A DNA stretch of 64,000 bases from positions 1 to 64,000 of the forward strand of contig JBASFL010000095.1 in the NCBI GenBank assembly GCA_049653005.1, read 5' to 3'. The translations under genes were made by a program, and so were the position numbers. Source of the stretch: UBA2334 sp049653005. Its GTDB lineage: Bacteria > Pseudomonadota > Gammaproteobacteria > Burkholderiales > Burkholderiaceae_C. The notes beneath the pieces were generated by a model that saw nothing but the letters and a program-made list of their open reading frames with translations, was not told the origin of the DNA and did not search any database. Of the stretch, positions 31,123-42,372 are shown piece by piece. Numbering within the stretch: the stretch's first letter is position 1; each line of letters opens with the position of its first letter.

Positions 31123-32325
31123 TTACCAGCTCACTTCGCGGTCTGGGGTGGCACTGATGCGGTGCACGCTCAGGTCTGCGCCGTCGTATTCCTCTTCCTG
31201 GCTCAGGCGCAGGCCCACGGTCACTTTCAGCACGCCGTACACCACAAAGCCTCCCACCAGCGCCCAGGCCACGCCCATGGCGGTGCCCAGCAGTTGGGCG
31301 CTCAGGTTCACCCCACCCAAGCCGCCCAAGGCCGTGGTGCCAAACAGGCCCGCTGCCACGCCGCCCCAGGTGCCACACAGGCCGTGCAGGGGCCACACGC
31401 CCAACACGTCGTCGATCTTCCAGCGGTTTTGCGTGAGGGTGAACATGCCCACAAACAGTGCGCCCGCCACCGCGCCCACCACCATCGCACCAAGTGGGTG
31501 CATCAAATCAGAGCCCGCACACACCGCCACCAAACCGGCCAAGGGGCCGTTGTGCACAAAGCCGGGGTCGTTTTTGCCAGCCACCAGTGCGGCCAGCGTG
31601 CCGCCCACCATGGCCATGAGCGAGTTGACGGCCACCAGGCCTGAAATTTTGTCGATGGTTTGGGCGCTCATCACGTTGAAGCCAAACCAGCCCACACACA
31701 AAATCCAGGCTCCCAGGGCCAGGAAGGGGATGTTGGACGGCGGGTGGGCCGACATGGCGCCGTCTTTGCGGTAACGGTTGGCGCGTGCCCCCAGCAGCAG
31801 CACGGCGGGCAGGGCGATCCAGCCCCCCACGGCGTGCACCACCACCGAACCCGCGAAGTCGTGGAATTCGGCACCGGTCAGGTCTTTGATCCAGGCCTGC
31901 ACACCGAAGTGCTGGTTCCACACGATGCCTTCAAAGAAGGGGTAAATGAACCCCACCACCACCGCCGTGGCCAGCAACTGGGGCCAGAACTTGGCCCGCT
32001 CGGCAATGCCGCCGGAAATGATGGCGGGGATGGCGGCGGCAAACGTCAGCAGGAAGAAGAACTTCACCAGCTCGTAGCCGTTTTTTGCGGCCAGTTGCTC
32101 TGCACCGATGAAAAAGTGCGTGCCATAGGCCACGCCGTAGCCCACCACGAAATACACGATGGTGGACACCGAGAAGTCCACCAAAATTTTCACCAGGGCA
32201 TTGACCTGGTTCTTTTTGCGAACCGTGCCCAGCTCCAGAAAGGCGAAACCGGCGTGCATGGCCAGCACCATGATGCCGCCCAACAAAATGAACAAGGCGT
32301 CTGTGCCCTGTTTGAGTGCTTCCAT
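31123..32325 (-). CDS. amtB: Ammonium transporter AmtB
   Basis: A 400-residue trimeric inner-membrane channel for ammonium/ammonia. The ATG at 32325 begins MEALKQGTDALFILLGGIMV with no cleaved signal. About eleven spans are visible, with FLELGTVRKKNQVNAL, the pore DFAGSVVVHAVGGW (conserved Asp and first twin His), WFGFNVMSA and LHGLCGTWGG (second twin-His region). No glnK gene lies next to it, unlike the usual pair. A good sigma-54 promoter lies about 71 bases upstream, implying NtrC control on nitrogen limitation. The cytosolic tail is acidic (QEEEYDGADLSVHRISA). Confidence 0.92.
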   Translation of the reverse strand: MEALKQGTDALFILLGGIMVLAMHAGFAFLELGTVRKKNQVNALVKILVDFSVSTIVYFVVGYGVAYGTHFFIGAEQLAAKNGYELVKFFFLLTFAAAIPAIISGGIAERAKFWPQLLATAVVVGFIYPFFEGIVWNQHFGVQAWIKDLTGAEFHDFAGSVVVHAVGGWIALPAVLLLGARANRYRKDGAMSAHPPSNIPFLALGAWILCVGWFGFNVMSAQTIDKISGLVAVNSLMAMVGGTLAALVAGKNDPGFVHNGPLAGLVAVCAGSDLMHPLGAMVVGAVAGALFVGMFTLTQNRWKIDDVLGVWPLHGLCGTWGGVAAGLFGTTALGGLGGVNLSAQLLGTAMGVAWALVGGFVVYGVLKVTVGLRLSQEEEYDGADLSVHRISATPDREVSW

Positions 32326-32395
32326 GAGAACCCCGTGCTTGAAATGAATGGATTTGGTGCATTTTTCGCCGGCATGGCAAAAAAGCACAAAAACA

Positions 32396-32413
32396 AAGCA
32401 AAAACTGCGCCAA
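32396..32413 (-). promoter_or_regulatory. Sigma-54 promoter of amtB
   Basis: The minus strand reads TTGGCGCAGTTTTTGCTT, with GG (-24) and GC (-12) exactly ten bases apart, close to consensus TTGGCACG-N4-TTGCT. Transcription would start near 32386. Confidence 0.75.
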
Positions 32414-32465
32414 TTTGGTGGGTTGGATGTGGTGGTGCGCTGAAGTGGTGCTTGTGGCGGGCATT

Positions 32466-33410
32466 TCAGGTGCTGTTTCGGTGCAGTTGCAAAAACCGGC
32501 CGTACTTTTCGGCCAAGTGGCTTTCGGCTTTTTCCAGCATGAAGTAGCGGAAGGCCTCGGCCGCCGGTGACAGCAGTTTGGACAGGGTGTGCACCACGTT
32601 CCACGCCCGCACGATGGGGGTGCCCTCCACATCGAGCACGGCAATGAGTTTGTGTTCCAGCTCCAGCCCGATGGTGTGCAGCGACAGAAAGCTCAAGCCC
32701 ATGCCCGCCATCACCGCCTGTTTGATGGTTTCGTTGCTGGCCATTTCCATGCTGATGCGGGGCTCGATGCGCGACGACTCGAAAAACTTCTCCATGGCCG
32801 CCCGCGTGCCCGACCCCCGCTCGCGCAGGATGAAGCCATAGGGCTGCAAGCTGGTCACCGTGGGGTGGCCGATGCGCAGCAGCGGGTGGTCGGTGGGGGC
32901 CACAAACACATGGGGGTGGGCGGCAAAGGGCTCGGCCCGTGTGGCCAACTCTTTGGGGGGGCGGCCCATGACGGCAATGTCCACCTCGTTGCCTTGCAGC
33001 ATGGACACCAGTTGTTCGCGGTTGCCCACCGCCAGCCGGATTTCAATGCCCTCGTGCTCGCGCTGGAACTCGGCCAGCAGCCGGGGCAGGAAATATTTGG
33101 CCGTGCTGACCATGCCAATGGTCAGGGTGCCCACCTCCAGGTGCTGCAGGCGGGCGGCGGCGTCTTCGGCGTCTTTGAGGGTGGCCAGCATTTTTCGGGC
33201 GTACACCAGCATGTATTCGCCCGCCGTGGTCAGGGCCACCTTGCGTCCGCTGCGCTCGAACAGGGGCAGCCCCACATGCCCTTCCAGCTCTTTCACCTGC
33301 ATGGTGACGGCGGGCGGTGTGAGGTGCAGCGCCTCGGCTGCGCGGGCAAAACTGAGGTGGCGGGCGACCTCAGTGAAAACCCTGAGTTGGCGGAAGGTGG
33401 CGTTTTTCAT
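32466..33410 (-). CDS. cbbR: LysR-type regulator CbbR of the second cbb operon
   Basis: A 314-residue LysR-family activator. The HTH is at residues 1-62 (FRQLRVFTEVARHLSFARAA, LHLTPPAVTMQVKELEG). The effector domain has ERSGRKVALTTAGE, FILRERGSGTR and SNETIKQAVMAGMGLSFLSL as in known CbbR proteins. It is divergent from cbbY with 145 bases between and should control cbbYEFPTZGKA. With the other CbbR at 12361-13281 the strain has one activator per cbb locus; they differ in key stretches, so they may sense or bind differently. Confidence 0.93.
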   Translation of the reverse strand: MKNATFRQLRVFTEVARHLSFARAAEALHLTPPAVTMQVKELEGHVGLPLFERSGRKVALTTAGEYMLVYARKMLATLKDAEDAAARLQHLEVGTLTIGMVSTAKYFLPRLLAEFQREHEGIEIRLAVGNREQLVSMLQGNEVDIAVMGRPPKELATRAEPFAAHPHVFVAPTDHPLLRIGHPTVTSLQPYGFILRERGSGTRAAMEKFFESSRIEPRISMEMASNETIKQAVMAGMGLSFLSLHTIGLELEHKLIAVLDVEGTPIVRAWNVVHTLSKLLSPAAEAFRYFMLEKAESHLAEKYGRFLQLHRNST

Positions 33411-33413
33411 TCA

Positions 33414-33459
33414 GTAAATACTTAACTTAAATAAAACTAAATGTGAATTTACCTTATTT
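33414..33459. promoter_or_regulatory. Likely CbbR operator between cbbR and cbbY
   Basis: Nested AT-rich inverted repeats: GTAAAT (33414-33419) with ATTTAC (33447-33452), and AAATAA (33429-33434) with TTATTT (33454-33459). Together with the similar AT-rich dyad before cbbL these suit LysR binding. No single perfect palindrome stands out, so the precise site is uncertain. Confidence 0.4.
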
Positions 33460-33555
33460 CAGCCTGTGCTTATAGTTATTTCCAACCCGTTCCAAACAGG
33501 CGCTTGTCTGGTGTGAAACGGCCACACAACGACGCGTGACACACGAGACCACCCC

Positions 33556-34302
33556 ATGTTGCAGGCCTTTATTTTTGATGTCGACGGCACGCTGGCCGAC
33601 ACCGAGCAAGCCCACCTGGCTGCGTTCAACCACGCGTTTGCGCAAGAGGGCTTGGGCTGGCACTGGGACACCGTGCTCTACACCGAGCTGCTGAACATCT
33701 CAGGTGGCAAAGAGCGCATGCTGCACCACTGGCAGCAGGTCAACCCCGGCATCCAGGACCTGGGGGGCAGCGGTGTGCAAGACACCATCAACCGTCTGCA
33801 CGAAATCAAAACCGCCGCGTACGAAAGCGCGGTCAACAGCGGCGTGGTCACGCTGCGCCCCGGTGTGTTGCGCCTGATGGACGAGGCCCGCACCGCGGGC
33901 ATCCGCCTGGCCATTGCCACCACCACCTCGCCGGTGAACATCGCCGCCTTGCTGCGCACCGCCATTGGCATCGACTGGCGCGAGCACTTCGTGGCCATTG
34001 GCGACGCGTCCACCGCCCCCATCAAAAAGCCGCACCCGCAGGTGTACCTGCAAATGACCGAGGCGCTCAACCTGCCACCGGCCGATTGCCTGGCGTTTGA
34101 AGACTCGGCCAACGGCCTGGCCGCCGCCACCGCTGCGGGCCTGCAAACGGTGATCACCCCCACCGATTTCACCCGCCACCACGATTTTTCAGCGGCACTG
34201 CGCCGTGTGCACGACCTGGGGCCGGTCAGTCTGGCGCACCTGCGTGCATGGCACGATGAGGGGCTGCGCACTCCGCGCCGGACCGCAGGCCAACGGGCCT
34301 GA
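33556..34302 (+). CDS. cbbY: CbbY-type HAD phosphatase (xylulose-1,5-bisphosphatase)
   Basis: A 248-residue HAD-superfamily phosphatase with DVDGTLADTE (nucleophile Asp and acid Asp), ATTTSP (motif II), KKPHPQVY (motif III Lys) and FEDSANG (motif IV). Helical cap residues 20-90 include NISGGKERM, typical of CbbY. It removes the RuBisCO inhibitor xylulose-1,5-bisphosphate formed by catalytic misfire. It is the first gene of the second cbb operon, 51 bases before cbbE. Confidence 0.9.
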   Translation: MLQAFIFDVDGTLADTEQAHLAAFNHAFAQEGLGWHWDTVLYTELLNISGGKERMLHHWQQVNPGIQDLGGSGVQDTINRLHEIKTAAYESAVNSGVVTLRPGVLRLMDEARTAGIRLAIATTTSPVNIAALLRTAIGIDWREHFVAIGDASTAPIKKPHPQVYLQMTEALNLPPADCLAFEDSANGLAAATAAGLQTVITPTDFTRHHDFSAALRRVHDLGPVSLAHLRAWHDEGLRTPRRTAGQRA

Positions 34303-34353
34303 GCCCCTGACAGGCCCAGCCCGTTTCATCAACCTTCACAGCCCTCACACACC

Positions 34354-35049
34354 ATGAGCACACCGCACATCCGCATTGCCCCTTCCATTTTGTCTGCCGA
34401 CTTTGCCCGCCTGGGCGAAGAAGTGCGCGCCATTGAAGCCGCCGGGGCCGACCTGGTTCACTTTGACGTGATGGACAACCACTACGTGCCCAACCTGACG
34501 ATTGGCCCACTGGTGTGCGAAGCCATCCGCCCCCACGTGAAGATCGGGATCGACGTGCACCTGATGGTCGAGCCGGTCGATTCGCTCATCCCCTTGTTTG
34601 CCAAGGCGGGTGCCAACCTCATCACGTTCCACCCCGAGGCCAGCCGCCACGTGGACCGCACGCTGCAACTCATCCGCGACCACGGTTGCAAAGCCGGCCT
34701 GGTGCTGAACCCCGCCACCCCCGTGAACGTGCTGGACCACGTGTGGGACAAGCTCGACATCGTGCTGCTGATGAGCGTGAACCCTGGCTTTGGTGGCCAG
34801 AAGTTCATCCCCAGCACGCTGGCCAAGCTGCGCACCCTGCGTGCCCGCATTGACGCCCACGTGGCCGCCGGTGGCCAGCCCATCTGGCTGGAAGTGGACG
34901 GCGGTGTGAAGGTGGACAACATCGAAGAAATTGTGCGCGCCGGTGCCGACACCTGCGTGGCCGGCAGCGCCGTGTTTGGTGCGCCCGACGCCGGTGGTGG
35001 CTACCACGGCGTGATGAAAGCGCTGCGCGCCGAGGCCGCCAAGGCCTGA
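34354..35049 (+). CDS. cbbE: Ribulose-phosphate 3-epimerase
   Basis: A 231-residue TIM-barrel enzyme interconverting ribulose-5-phosphate and xylulose-5-phosphate in the Calvin and pentose-phosphate cycles. APSILSADFARLGEE, HFDVMDNHYVPNLTIGP, DVHLMVEP, SVNPGFGGQKFIP and LEVDGGVK are diagnostic, including the catalytic Asp residues and metal His. There is no good Shine-Dalgarno sequence (CACACACC before ATG). It is an operon member and probably the cell's only rpe in this region. Confidence 0.95.
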   Translation: MSTPHIRIAPSILSADFARLGEEVRAIEAAGADLVHFDVMDNHYVPNLTIGPLVCEAIRPHVKIGIDVHLMVEPVDSLIPLFAKAGANLITFHPEASRHVDRTLQLIRDHGCKAGLVLNPATPVNVLDHVWDKLDIVLLMSVNPGFGGQKFIPSTLAKLRTLRARIDAHVAAGGQPIWLEVDGGVKVDNIEEIVRAGADTCVAGSAVFGAPDAGGGYHGVMKALRAEAAKA

Positions 35050-35137
35050 CCCCTCCGGCCACCCGCGTTGCCGCAGGCCGGGTGGGCCTGACCGCTCCGC
35101 TGGTGCCCCCCAAGTTTGTTTTTACCGAAAGACCGCC

Positions 35138-36235
35138 ATGCCCTTGTCCAAACGCTCCACCCTGACGCAGTTCCTGATCGAGGAACGCCGCCGCTTCCCC
35201 CAGGCCAGTGGCGACTTCAACGCCTTGATCCTGGACGTTGCGCTGGCCTGCAAAGCCATTGCCCGTGCGGTGGCGTTTGGCGAGTTGGGCGGCATGCTGG
35301 GCAACCACCCGGCCGAGGGCGGCACCAGCGTGAACGTGCAAGGTGAAACACAAAAGAAGCTGGACGTGATCAGCAACGACATGTTCATCAGCGCCAACAA
35401 CTGGGGCGGTCACCTGGCGGGCATGGGCTCCGAGGAAATGGATGACCCCTACCAAATTCCCGGGCAGTACCCCCGCGGCAAATACCTGCTGGTGTTCGAC
35501 CCGCTGGACGGCTCCAGCAACATCGACGTGAACGTGTCGGTGGGCAGCATCTTCTCCATCTTGCGTGCGCCGCAGGACGTGATTGACAGTGGCCGCGACA
35601 TCAAAGCCGAAGATTTCTTCCAGCCCGGTGCCAAACAGCTGGCCGCAGGCTACGCCCTCTACGGCCCCACCACCATGCTGGTGCTGACCGTGGGCAACGG
35701 CGTCAACGGCTTCACGCTCGACCCCAGCCTGGGCGAGTTCAAGCTGACGCACCCCAACATCCAGATTCCGACCGACACGCAGGAATTTGCCATCAACGCC
35801 TCCAACAGCCGTTTCTGGGAAGCCCCGGTCAAGCGCTACGTGGACGAGTGCCTGGCCGGCAAAACCGGCGCACGCGGCAAAGACTTCAACATGCGCTGGA
35901 TTGCCAGCATGGTGGCCGAAGCCCACCGCATCCTCATGCGCGGTGGCGTGTTTTTGTACCCCCGCGACACCAAAGACCCCAGCAAGCCCGGCCGCTTGCG
36001 CCTGCTGTACGAGGCCAACCCCGTCGGCATGATCATGGAGCAGGCCGGTGGCCGCGCCAGCACCGGCAGCGTGCCCATGATGACCGTGCAGCCCACGGCG
36101 CTGCACCAGCGCATTGGCCTGGTGTTTGGCAGCAAAAACGAGGTGGAGCGCATCGAGCGCTACCACGCGGAGCCCCAGGCGGTGAAAGACGAGGCCAACC
36201 CCTTGTTCACCGAACGCAGCCTGTTTCGCGATTGA
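35138..36235 (+). CDS. cbbF: Fructose-1,6-bisphosphatase class I
   Basis: A 365-residue class I FBPase that dephosphorylates fructose-1,6-bisphosphate (and often sedoheptulose bisphosphate) in the Calvin cycle. FDPLDGSSNIDVNVSVGSIF carries the metal-binding aspartates. GEFKLTHPNIQIP, ARGKDFNMRWIASMVAE and YEANPVGMIMEQAGG are class I motifs. The 88-base cbbE-cbbF gap has no strong terminator, so they likely share a transcript. Confidence 0.95.
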   Translation: MPLSKRSTLTQFLIEERRRFPQASGDFNALILDVALACKAIARAVAFGELGGMLGNHPAEGGTSVNVQGETQKKLDVISNDMFISANNWGGHLAGMGSEEMDDPYQIPGQYPRGKYLLVFDPLDGSSNIDVNVSVGSIFSILRAPQDVIDSGRDIKAEDFFQPGAKQLAAGYALYGPTTMLVLTVGNGVNGFTLDPSLGEFKLTHPNIQIPTDTQEFAINASNSRFWEAPVKRYVDECLAGKTGARGKDFNMRWIASMVAEAHRILMRGGVFLYPRDTKDPSKPGRLRLLYEANPVGMIMEQAGGRASTGSVPMMTVQPTALHQRIGLVFGSKNEVERIERYHAEPQAVKDEANPLFTERSLFRD

Positions 36236-36240
36236 TTCAC

Positions 36241-36300
36241 TCAAAAGTGTAGTGCTCAGCGCTTGAGGAGCAAGCGCCAGAGGCCAAAAAAGCATTCAAA
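36241..36300. repeat. Dispersed-repeat copy in the cbbF-cbbP spacer
   Basis: A stem GCGCTTG (36260-36266) with CAAGCGC (36271-36277) is followed by CAGAGGCCAAAAAAGC. The CAAGCGCCAGAGGCC element matches the common repeat core (caagcgctggggcc). It lies inside the operon and could modulate cbbF against cbbP levels. Confidence 0.5.
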
Positions 36301-36321
36301 AACCGCCCCCAGGAGACCGCC

Positions 36322-37203
36322 ATGTCTGAACGCCACCCCATCATCGCCATCACCGGCTCGTCTGGTGCCGGTACCTCCACCGTCACCAAGACCTTCCAGA
36401 ACATTTTCCGCCGCGAGGGCTTGAAGTCCGCCGTGATCGAGGGCGACAGCTACCACCGCCACGACCGCAAAGACATGAAGGCCAAGGCGGCCGAGGCCGA
36501 GAAAACCGGCAACAAACACTTCAGCCATTTCGGTGCCGACAACAACCTGTTTGGCGAACTCGAAGGCCTGTTCAAAAGTTACGCCGAATCGGGCACCGGC
36601 CGCAGCCGCAAATACCTGCACAACGCGGAAGAGGGCGCACCCTACAAACAAGAGGCCGGCACCTTCACCCCCTGGGAAGCGCTGCCCACGGAAACCGACA
36701 TCCTGTTCTACGAAGGGCTGCACGGCGCGGTGAAAACGGCCGAGCACAACATTGCCCAGTACCCCGACCTGCTGATTGGCGTGGTGCCCGTCATCAACCT
36801 GGAGTGGATTCAAAAGATCATCCGCGACAAAACCCAGCGCGGCTACAGCACCGAGGCGGTGACCGACACCATCCTGCGCCGCATGCCCGACTATGTGAAC
36901 TACATCTGCCCGCAGTTCGAGCACACCCACGTCAACTTCCAGCGCGTGCCCATGGTGGACACCTCCAACCCCTTCATCAGCCGCGACATCCCCAGCCCTG
37001 ACGAAAGCATGGTGGTCATCCGTTTTGCCAAGCCCAAAGGCATCGACTTCCAGTACCTGCTGAACATGATTCACGACAGCTACATGAGCCGCGCCAACAC
37101 CATCGTCATCCCCGGCGGGAAGATGGAACTGGCCATGCAACTCATTTTCACCCCCTTCATTTGGCGAATGATGGAACGCCGCAAACGCGCCCTGGGTGCG
37201 TAA
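36322..37203 (+). CDS. cbbP: Phosphoribulokinase
   Basis: A 293-residue proteobacterial-type phosphoribulokinase that makes ribulose-1,5-bisphosphate from ribulose-5-phosphate and ATP, the RuBisCO substrate. The P-loop ITGSSGAGTSTVTK is near residues 10-23, followed by EGDSYHRHDR (base Asp), EEGAPYKQEAGTFTPW, LFYEGLHG and a PRK-type end. AGGAG lies five bases before the ATG at 36322. Length matches the NADH-activated bacterial form. Confidence 0.96.
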   Translation: MSERHPIIAITGSSGAGTSTVTKTFQNIFRREGLKSAVIEGDSYHRHDRKDMKAKAAEAEKTGNKHFSHFGADNNLFGELEGLFKSYAESGTGRSRKYLHNAEEGAPYKQEAGTFTPWEALPTETDILFYEGLHGAVKTAEHNIAQYPDLLIGVVPVINLEWIQKIIRDKTQRGYSTEAVTDTILRRMPDYVNYICPQFEHTHVNFQRVPMVDTSNPFISRDIPSPDESMVVIRFAKPKGIDFQYLLNMIHDSYMSRANTIVIPGGKMELAMQLIFTPFIWRMMERRKRALGA

Positions 37204-37298
37204 GCCCGTCGGCCCTGCGAAAATCAGAACCTGCCGCATTGCTTACATTCACGGGTCTTGCCGCATTTTTTCTTTACCCGACCGGAGTTTTCCCCCAC

Positions 37299-39319
<2,021 letters not shown>

Positions 39320-39323
<4 letters not shown>

Positions 39324-40054
39324 GCCACAGCACCACAGCGTTTGACCTGGTGATGTTTGACCTCGATGGCACGCTCATCGAAACATCGCCCGAAATTGCA
39401 GATGCCACCAACGACACGTTGGCCCAGTTCGGCCTGCCGCTGGTGACCCAGCAGCAGGTGAACGACTGGATTGGCCACGGCACCCAAACGCTGCTGGTGC
39501 AGGCCCTGGCCACCGTGCAGGGCATTTCAAAAGAGGCAGTGCGCGCGGCCGACAACTTTGCCGCCATCAGCGCCGCCTTTGTGCAGCACTACGAACAGCG
39601 CTGTGGCACCCGCAGCCACCTGTACCCCCAGGTGCGCGAGGTGTTGCAAGCGCTGAAAGGGCAGGGCGTGAAGCTGGCCGTGGTCACCAACAAAGAAGGC
39701 CGTTACACCCAGGTGGTGCTGGACGCGTACCAGTTGGCCCCCGCGTTTGACCGCGTCATCAGCGGCGACACCTTTGCCACCAAGAAGCCCACGCCCGTGG
39801 GCATCGAGGCCTGCTTGGCTCAGTTTGGCGTGGCCAAACACCGGGCGCTGTTCGTGGGCGATTCGTCCATTGACGCGGCCACCGCCCGCAACGCCGGTGT
39901 GCCCGTGTGGCTGCTGCCGTACGGCTACAACATGGGCGAGCCGATTGAGCGCTGCGATTCTGATCGCGTGATCGCCGATTTTTCTGCCCTGGTGGCCGCC
40001 GATGTGGGGGCCCAGTTTGCCGCCACGGTGGCCCGCCAAACGGCGCTTGCGTAA
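39320..40054 (+). CDS. cbbZ: Phosphoglycolate phosphatase
   Basis: A 244-residue HAD phosphatase that removes 2-phosphoglycolate from RuBisCO oxygenation. FDLDGTLIETSP, VVTNKEGRY, KKPTPVGIEA and FVGDSSIDAATARNAG are the four HAD motifs, with a Gph/CbbZ-type cap. It overlaps cbbT by four bases, implying translational coupling. One base of variation from Gph elsewhere cannot be judged, but the cbb context supports CbbZ. Confidence 0.93.
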
Positions 40055-40076
40055 GGCTGAAAGCCATAAAAATACA

Positions 40077-40119
40077 GAGCTGACTGTTCAATACAGGCAA
40101 GCGCTGGAGCCCATTTTTC
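40077..40119. repeat. Dispersed Comamonadaceae-type repeat before gap
   Basis: GACTGTTCAATACAGGCAAG then CGCTGGAGCCCATTTTT is a near-complete right arm of the repeat family. It sits in the 91-base cbbZ-cbbG gap, ahead of the ribosome-binding site GAGGAG. T-rich, it may reduce read-through into cbbG. Confidence 0.65.
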
Positions 40120-40145
40120 TTTAAATTCTACGAGGAGTACCTTCC

Positions 40146-41153
40146 ATGACCATCAAAGTAGGCATCAACGGTTTCGGCCGCATCGGACGCATGGTGTTTC
40201 GCGCAGTGGCGCAAGAGGCAGAGTTTCAGGACATCGAGGTGGTCGCCATCAACGACCTGCTGGAACCCGAGTACCTCGCTTACATGCTGCAGTACGACTC
40301 TGTGCACGGCCGCTTCAAGGGCACCGTGTGCGTGGAGGGGGGTGACCTGGTGGTCAACGGCCGCAAAATCCGCCTGACCGCCGAAAAAGACCCCGCCAAC
40401 CTGAAGTGGGGCGATGTGGGCGTGGACGTGGTGGTGGAATCCACCGGCTTCTTCCTGACCAAAGACACCTGCCAGAAGCACATCGATGCAGGTGCCAAAA
40501 AAGTGGTGCAGTCGGCGCCTTCCAAAGACGACACGCCCATGTTTGTGTATGGCGTCAACCACAGCAAATACGTGGGCGAGGCCATCGTGTCGGCGGCATC
40601 GTGCACCACCAACTGCCTGGCCCCCGTGGCCAAGGTGCTGAACGACAACTTCGGCATCAAACGTGGCCTGATGACCACCGTCCACGCCGCCACCGCCACC
40701 CAGAAAACGGTGGATGGCCCCAGCAGCAAAGATTGGCGCGGCGGCCGCGGCATTCTGGAAAACATCATCCCCAGCTCCACCGGCGCTGCCAAAGCGGTGG
40801 GCGTGGTGTTGCCCGAGCTGAACAAAAAGCTGACCGGCATGGCGTTCCGCGTGCCCACGTCAGACGTGTCGGTGGTCGACCTGACGGTTGAACTGAACAC
40901 CGAAGCCAGCTACGAAGATATTTGCGCCGCCATGAAGTCCGCCTCAGAGGGCGCGCTGAAAGGCGTGCTGGGTTACACCACCGAAAAGGTGGTGTCCACC
41001 GACTTCCGTGGTTGCTCCATGCCCTCGATTTTTGATGCCGATGCGGGCATTGCCCTGGACAAAACGTTTGTCAAAGTGGTGTCTTGGTACGACAACGAGT
41101 ACGGCTACACCTGCAACATGATGCGTTTCGTCAAGCACGTCGGTGCCAACTGA
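40146..41153 (+). CDS. cbbG: Glyceraldehyde-3-phosphate dehydrogenase
   Basis: A 335-residue GAPDH for the reductive Calvin-cycle step. It has the NAD(P)-binding start TIKVGINGFGRIGRMVF, catalytic Cys in SAASCTTNCLAPVAKVL, TVHAATATQKTVDGPS, SSTGAAKAV, GMAFRVPTSDVSVVDLT and the end SWYDNEYGYTCN. GAGGAGTACCTTCC before the ATG is a strong ribosome-binding site. It is an operon member 12 bases before pgk. Confidence 0.96.
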   Translation: MTIKVGINGFGRIGRMVFRAVAQEAEFQDIEVVAINDLLEPEYLAYMLQYDSVHGRFKGTVCVEGGDLVVNGRKIRLTAEKDPANLKWGDVGVDVVVESTGFFLTKDTCQKHIDAGAKKVVQSAPSKDDTPMFVYGVNHSKYVGEAIVSAASCTTNCLAPVAKVLNDNFGIKRGLMTTVHAATATQKTVDGPSSKDWRGGRGILENIIPSSTGAAKAVGVVLPELNKKLTGMAFRVPTSDVSVVDLTVELNTEASYEDICAAMKSASEGALKGVLGYTTEKVVSTDFRGCSMPSIFDADAGIALDKTFVKVVSWYDNEYGYTCNMMRFVKHVGAN

Positions 41154-41165
41154 TTGGGGACAGCC

Positions 41166-42359
41166 ATGAAATTCCTGCGTTTTTCCGATGTCATTGCCAG
41201 CGGTTTTGCCCGTGGCAAACGCGTGTTCATCCGAGCTGACCTGAACGTGCCGCAAGACGACAACGGCGCCATCACCGAAGACACGCGCATCCGCGCCAGC
41301 ATTCCCGCCGTGCAAATGGCGCTGGACGCCGGCGCTGCCGTGATGGTCACCAGCCACCTGGGCCGCCCCACCGAGGGCGAGTTCAAGCCCGAAGACAGCC
41401 TGGCCCCCGTGGCCGCCCGCATGAGCGAGCTGCTGGGCAAGCCCGTGCGCCTGGTGTCCAACTGGGTGGACGGTGGCTTTGTGGCCGCCCCGGGTGAGGT
41501 CGTCATGCTGGAAAACTGCCGCCTGAACAAGGGCGAAAAGAAAAACAGCGCTGAACTGGCGGCCAAGCTGGGCAAGCTGTGCGACATCTTCGTGCACGAC
41601 GCGTTTGGCACCTCGCACCGCGCCGAGGGCACAACCTACGGCATTGCCGAAACCGCACCCATCGCCTGCGCGGGCCCCTTGCTGGCCGCTGAAATGGACG
41701 CCATTGGCAAGGCTCTGGCCGCGCCGAAGCGCCCCCTGGTGGCCATCGTGGCGGGCAGCAAGGTCAGCACCAAGCTGACCATTTTGCAAGCCCTGTCCAA
41801 GAACGTGGACAGCCTGATTGTGGGCGGCGGCATTGCCAACACCTTCATGCTGGCGGCGGGTTTGAAGATCGGCAAAAGCCTGGCCGAGCCCGATTTGTTG
41901 GGTGAAGCCACAGCTGTCATCGCGGCCATGAAGGCACGCGGTGCCGAGGTGCCCATTCCCACCGACGTGGTGTGCGCCAAAACCTTCAGCCCCGACGCCG
42001 TGGCCACCGTCAAAGCCGCCACCGATGTGGCCGATGACGACCTGATTCTGGACATCGGCCCCGAAACCGCAGCCAAGCTGGCGGCCCAGCTCAAGGCAGC
42101 AGGCACCATTGTGTGGAACGGCCCCGTGGGCGTGTTCGAGTTCGCGGCGTTTGAAGGCGGCACCAAAGCGATTGCCCAAGCCATTGCCCAAAGCCCTGCG
42201 TTCAGCATTGCCGGCGGTGGTGACACCTTGGCGGCCATTGCCAAGTACGGCATTGAAAAAGACGTGGGCTACATCAGCACCGGGGGCGGCGCGTTCCTGG
42301 AAGTGCTGGAAGGCAAAACCCTGCCCGCGTTTGAAGTGCTGGCCCGCCGCGCGGGCTGA
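41166..42359 (+). CDS. cbbK: Phosphoglycerate kinase
   Basis: A 397-residue enzyme phosphorylating 3-phosphoglycerate. RADLNVPQDD, DTRIRASIPAVQMALD, SHLGRPTEGEF, LENCRLNKGEKKN (substrate Arg), VAGSKVSTKLTIL, GGIANTFMLAAG, WNGPVGVFE and the nucleotide loop GGGDTLAAI are canonical. The ATG at 41166 (MKFLRFSDVIASG) is preferred to a TTG 12 bases upstream. Confidence 0.96.
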   Translation: MKFLRFSDVIASGFARGKRVFIRADLNVPQDDNGAITEDTRIRASIPAVQMALDAGAAVMVTSHLGRPTEGEFKPEDSLAPVAARMSELLGKPVRLVSNWVDGGFVAAPGEVVMLENCRLNKGEKKNSAELAAKLGKLCDIFVHDAFGTSHRAEGTTYGIAETAPIACAGPLLAAEMDAIGKALAAPKRPLVAIVAGSKVSTKLTILQALSKNVDSLIVGGGIANTFMLAAGLKIGKSLAEPDLLGEATAVIAAMKARGAEVPIPTDVVCAKTFSPDAVATVKAATDVADDDLILDIGPETAAKLAAQLKAAGTIVWNGPVGVFEFAAFEGGTKAIAQAIAQSPAFSIAGGGDTLAAIAKYGIEKDVGYISTGGGAFLEVLEGKTLPAFEVLARRAG

Positions 42360-42372
42360 GTCCCTGCTTTTT

